From: Dicaeum eximium
Taxonomy: Eukaryota > Chordata > Aves > Passeriformes > Dicaeidae
DNA: 64,000 nt
Assembly (NCBI GenBank): GCA_013396995.1
Contig: VWZP01009941.1
Coordinates: forward strand, 993,980 to 1,057,979
Direction: 5' to 3'
Shown here: positions 59,601 to 64,000 of the stretch, one piece after another
Layout of the letters: the number at the start of each line of letters is the position of its first letter
Position numbering within the stretch: the stretch's first letter is position 1
The notes under the pieces: generated by a model
What the model was told of the DNA's origin: nothing
Seen by the model: the letters and a program-made list of their open reading frames with translations, nothing else
Database searches by the model: none
Position numbers and translations under genes: made by a program

Positions 59601-61620
59601 TTACAATGATACTAACTCTTATAGCTAATAATGCACTCAAGATTTCTACACACAAGCATTTGTCATCTAAACTTTTCCTCCTGTGTAAATTCACCCTTCA
59701 AATGTCTCTCTAGATCTCAAAGTAAGCAGCTTCAAGAAGGGGTAGGGTTTGAGCTACAGCAAGTTATCAATATCCCAAGTGGTTTGTTGGAGGAAATATG
59801 ACAGGGATTTCTTCTCCCTCACAGTAGGGTCCATGTGTGGTCACTGGCTTACAAGGCTGCACTTCTTTATTTATCAATAACTGGCCACTGTGCATTGGGC
59901 TTACAGTTTGGGGTCCCTGGCATCCTCCAGCATCTTTGCATTCTCTCATTGTTTTGTTCTAGGTTCATAAATAGCTTGCTCCCCACTGACTAAATATTTG
60001 GTATTCCTACCCCATAACTAACAAGATATTACAACACACAAGTGCCCAAAGTTAAAAAAAGTTCAGGCCATAGTATCTCACCAGTGCACAGCTGTTGTCC
60101 AAAGGAAAATAGAAAGGGCTCAGCTCCAGATAAGCCAGACAAGTTCTAACACCCTGATACAGTAGTAAAAGCCTTTTGCTAGCAATTAGAAAACCATATT
60201 TATTGGATTTACCCTGGCAAGTTGTACTGAATTTCAGCCTGAATGTCCACTGGTCCATATGATTTAAGGAGAAAATTTGCTATAATTCCTGGGAAAGACA
60301 GATCTCAAATATGAGAAGCTGTATCCAAAGATTGCAAGGGAATAAAAACACCGATAAAAAGTGAACAGCAAATTTCAAAAGTAAGGGCAGTATGGTGTGT
60401 TTCTGTCTGTTGCATAATAAGGACGCCTATCTTGATACCTACATAAAGAAGATCACATTCATTGTTGATATGACTCCAGAAAAATTAGTGAAGTCATAAA
60501 AGGAATTTATTTGGCTTAAAGACTTGTCTCACAGAGATAACTTGGTGTTTGTCAGTCCTAAAACTCCACCACTCACAGACATGTGACAAACTTTCCATTC
60601 CATTATCATTAACATGAAAATTGTTCTTCCTCTGTGCCATGGCTTTTGAATTCTTTTGCTGTGAGTACTCAAAGTCTAATGCTTCTTTCCTTGTGGGAAA
60701 ATGCAAATAATTTCTACATGTTAAAGATTTAGCTACCCCACAGAGATAAAAAGAAGGAAAAAAAGTACTTCACAATATTTACAGATCTTCCAGATTTATC
60801 ATCTACAGTTATATAAAACTCCATATGGGACTCTAAAAGATGTAGACATTTCTCCACTCAACTCTCTCTTCTCCCTTTCTCCACATCACAGAAACATAAG
60901 CAACTTCTCCAAAAATAATCTCCAAATGCAAACTGACTTAATAAGAAAGAAATTATTTCTTTTTTTCTCCTTTCTTGGGAAATGTCAGACTGCTGTGTGT
61001 CTAGTGGCATTAAAATTTGATGCAGGATATCTTGAAACTATTTTAAAAGCCTTCCTAATTTTAGAATTGTTTCCAATAGTTTAATATAACCCTAGAAAGT
61101 AATGTTTAAAAAATTGAAGTAATCATTTTTAAAAATGGATATATGCCAGAAAAATGAAAATGAAATTTTAAAGAAATATTGTATTTTCATTTACTAGCAT
61201 TATTGAAAGAGAAAAGAATACTAGTGTGTATCACAGACCTAAATGTCAAAAAGTCATCAATCAGTTGCAGAGAAATTACTCATTTTTGTGGTCTCCTTAA
61301 TCCTTAGGTGTTTGGACAGTGGAACAAAGACTTCAAAAGGAATGGCAGAAAAGTAGTTCCAGTAATTTGGCACAATGAGTGACTGAATCACTGGGCTGGA
61401 CTGACTTTCCTGTGGCTGAAGGAATTTTCCAGATAACATTTTCTCTGAACACAGGTCTATGTGTGTGTTTCTGTCAGCTGCACTCCAGTTCACAGGCTAT
61501 GGTCCTTTCATGTTAAAGGTACCATTCAGATGTTTTTGCCACATTTTTTGAAGGTGCCAGAGAGTCTGGGGAGTGCCTCTGTGGCAACATAACAGAAGCC
61601 CTTTTAAGCTGTAATACATT
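56656..61620. other. Unique AT-rich non-coding stretch
   Basis: No gene is supported. The longest frame is 187 codons on the minus strand at 58223-58786. It is hydrophobic in parts but has no family resemblance that I can see, and the plus strand is also open for 103 codons in the same place (58092-58403). Confidence 0.5.
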
Positions 61621-61653
61621 ATATCTCTCTCTCTCTTTTTTTTTTTTTTTCCC
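61621..61653. repeat. (TC)n and poly(T) tract
   Basis: TC units are followed by a run of about 16 T and then CCC. It is a simple pyrimidine tract. Confidence 0.85.
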
Positions 61654-63763
61654 TTCTTATGTCCTCACAGAAACAAAGAGCAGAAGAATGCCTTGATTAT
61701 TTTATATGAACAGGCCAATTTTGATCTCATGGCAGATAACTGTTTTGTAGTGTGCATATTTTTTTTTCATCTTTAAAATAGTTTTACAAATAACTAAGAA
61801 CTTAGTGAACATTTATTGTTTTTTCCCAATAGTGTATACTGCAGTTCAGAGTGGGATATTGTTCAATACTGAAGTTTTTCGCATCATTGTATATGTGTCT
61901 ATAATATTTCTTGCTCTAGTGAGAATTTACCGAAAGTCTATGGACAGAAAATGAACATATTGGTTGAAAAAGAAAGTTATAAAATTGCAGAATAAAATCT
62001 GCCTGTCAAATTGAAATTATTATCCTTTACATACGTGCAATTTTGAAATACATGAGCACAAACCAGCATTTTTCCACATAGACTGAACTTCTAAATTTTC
62101 AGGATCTGATCATCAATGCAAATCAGATCAGCTGCATTGACCTCCAAGTTTACCAGCATTTAAAATGTATCCTATGTCTTCCACTGTCTAGGATGGTTTG
62201 AGTACAGCATAGCACAATTATACCTACATGAACTGGAAGAAAACTATACATGTTGAGGTGGAGTAGTTACCTGCTCCTTGATGACCTCTATCATTGCAGG
62301 CATGCTTCCTAAATATTTTTAAAATTTTTTTTTGGTCATAGTAATTCCAGGATTGGGTCTGTTGCATTTAATAAAATGCAGTAATGCAGAGTATCTGTTT
62401 TGCATCTGCATAGTAGAGAAATGATCCTTCTACACAGCCCCACTGATTCTGTACAAACGTAGCAGTCCATCTGTATGTCACTACTTACATGCAATTTAAG
62501 ATTTTCCACGTAGCCTAATCAGGCATTAAGCTGCATGAACTGCTTAAACTGTCTGGCAGATAAAAGTTGTTCCCTTCTCATTCCCTATACAGGTACAAAT
62601 ATAGAGGCCTAGTTTAACATTAACTTGCAGATTAGGCTTTGCTTCTTGAAAATGAAAGGAAAAAAGCTGATTTCCTTGCTCTGCAGTAAAAAAAGAAGAA
62701 GAAAGGAAAAAAAAAAGAAACAAACAAACAAAAAGCAGGTGGGAAGCCTTCATTAAAGAAAGCCACTGCAATTAATTAATGATCAAAAAGGGCAGTGCTG
62801 CCAGCCAAGCTTTTAACATGTAATTTTCTAGTATGTGAATACACTCTAAGATCCTTCCTTTGTGAACCAGAAATTGAGTGCTTAGTACTGACATTCATCA
62901 TCCTCCCAGACAATAAGCAGCATGTGGTTTCACAAACTGGGGTCACACCAGCTTGTAGTAACTGGATGTCAATTATTTTCCTTGGAAACAACGACTACCA
63001 GCAACATTAAACTCCCAGGCTTTTGTGAGAACCCAGACTATTACCTTGTGAAGGTGTCAGTGATAGTGCCTATTGCTGCTGCAGAAAGGTTGTCTGTCTA
63101 ATGAAGAAGGAACAATACTTCTTTTTATCTGCTGCATGTCTAATCACCTTGGTTTGATCGATGGTCTTGTGTGGGTGGAGGAGCCAGGATTAGTGAATCA
63201 TTCCTGATTAATGGTGATATCATCAGCAGCAATGTTTTAGGCTTAAAGCATTGGTTAGTGCTTGGTACTGAGAGGAACAACATTACATAGGTAAGGTCAC
63301 AGGATGCAAATCTGACTCAACTAAGCCTGAGATGTATTGTATGAAGTGAATCCAGGGGAGGAAAAAAAAATCTTTCAGAACCAGTTTTAAATGTTTTTCT
63401 ATATATTTCTATTATCTCTGTGTTCTAAAAAGTATTTTAGCAGCCTAGCCCTAATTTTTCAAAAGGCTATGTTTATGAGGAAGCTGAAAAGTTTCTATTT
63501 CCATCCTTAATTATTTCCACCACCAAAGATATCTTTTGCACCTATAATTCGAGTTAATGAAACTTCTGGTGACTAAAATATTGAGAGAAGGGACTGCTCT
63601 GGACCTTAGGTAATCTGAGTTATCTTCTAATTTCAAATTTAAAATTATACCAATATTGGAATAACAGTGTGAAGTAAGCTTTCAAATAACCACTGATAAA
63701 TTACTTAGCTTCTTATCTCTTCTTTGGATAGAAAACCGTTAAGTATTGATAATGTATTTTCCA
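61654..63763. other. Unique AT-rich stretch, possible conserved segment at 63.06-63.33 kb
   Basis: No gene is supported. A purine-rich tract lies at 62683-62735. The part 63060-63330 is repeat-free with balanced composition and contains CTGATTAATGG and the palindrome TGATATCA, which gives it the look of a conserved non-coding element. This is unproven. Confidence 0.45.
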
Positions 63764-63775
63764 GGGGGGGGGGGG
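63764..63775 (+). repeat. G12 homopolymer
   Basis: An uninterrupted run of 12 G. Long G runs are uncommon and error-prone in assemblies, so the exact length should not be trusted. Confidence 0.9.
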
Positions 63776-63985
63776 TGTTCCTAGACAGTAAAATCTTTAG
63801 AATACTCTGTTTGTTCCCCATCTTTACATATAGGAGAAGGCAACCTCCCATCTCTCCTAGGGTAATGCAACAAATATGAAGAAGAAAGGGAACAAAAATG
63901 GGAAACTGAGCAGGGTAGGTTTGGTCTGCAACTTTTTTCAATTTCTACCCAACCACCTTATAATCACAAGAGTTACAGTGATGTT

Positions 63986-64000
63986 AAAAAAAAAAAAAAA
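63986..64000. repeat. Poly(A) tract at the window edge
   Basis: At least 15 A run to the end of the window, so the full extent is not visible. The sequence before it (63776-63985) shows no retroelement signature. Confidence 0.85.

Noticed and set aside
1..64000. tRNA, rRNA, CRISPR array, bacterial operon, plasmid or phage features
   Set aside because: I saw no cloverleaf with conserved tRNA box sequences, no regularly spaced repeats, and no prokaryotic gene density. The CR1 and ERV LTR content points to a bird nuclear genome.

Overview
The window looks like avian nuclear DNA, probably from a songbird or other neoavian. It is AT-rich and non-coding, with no operon structure, no rRNA, no tRNA and no CRISPR array. 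The identification rests on three 3'-end or truncated copies of CR1, the dominant bird LINE, and on two recognisable avian endogenous-retrovirus LTRs. I could support no protein-coding exon. The longest open frame (254 codons, 7029-7793, minus) lies antisense across an LTR. The other open frames are short, carry no recognised domain, and fit chance expectation. The window is best read as part of a gene desert or a very long intron.

Layout. 1-6500 is mostly unique AT-rich sequence with simple T/G tracts and a weak repeat candidate ending near an AATAAA at 4018. 6512-6830 is a compositionally odd GC/purine-rich island containing one N at 6607. 7088-7942 is a 5'-truncated avian LTR. 7943-25220 is essentially unique sequence with homopolymer tracts, a 4-base gap (18408-18411) and a G-quadruplex-prone site (20557-20572). 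25225-25645 is a CR1 3' end followed by a (TTCTA)n microsatellite (25646-25733). 27795-28852 is a decayed antisense CR1 reverse-transcriptase segment. 31575-32420 is a probable degenerate LTR-like repeat. 39149-39745 is an apparently full-length solo ERVL-type LTR. 42593-42664 is a tandem duplication and 42881-42909 a (TG)n tract. 43530-43815 is a GC-rich island. 48159-48326 is a (TTCC)n tract with CpG-containing variant units. 50415-51210 is a sense CR1 3' fragment. 51211-64000 is mostly unique, with a G-rich tract at 56621-56655 and a G12 run at 63764-63775.

Nothing here amounts to a new gene system. The most interesting structural signal is that the CR1 copies at 27.8-28.9 kb (minus) and 50.4-51.2 kb (plus) break at almost the same point of the CR1 consensus and lie in opposite orientation. 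That is the geometry an inversion of about 22.6 kb through one CR1 would leave. Chance truncation explains it too, so it is a testable hypothesis only. Repeat family assignments rest on recognition from memory of avian consensus sequences, not on a search.
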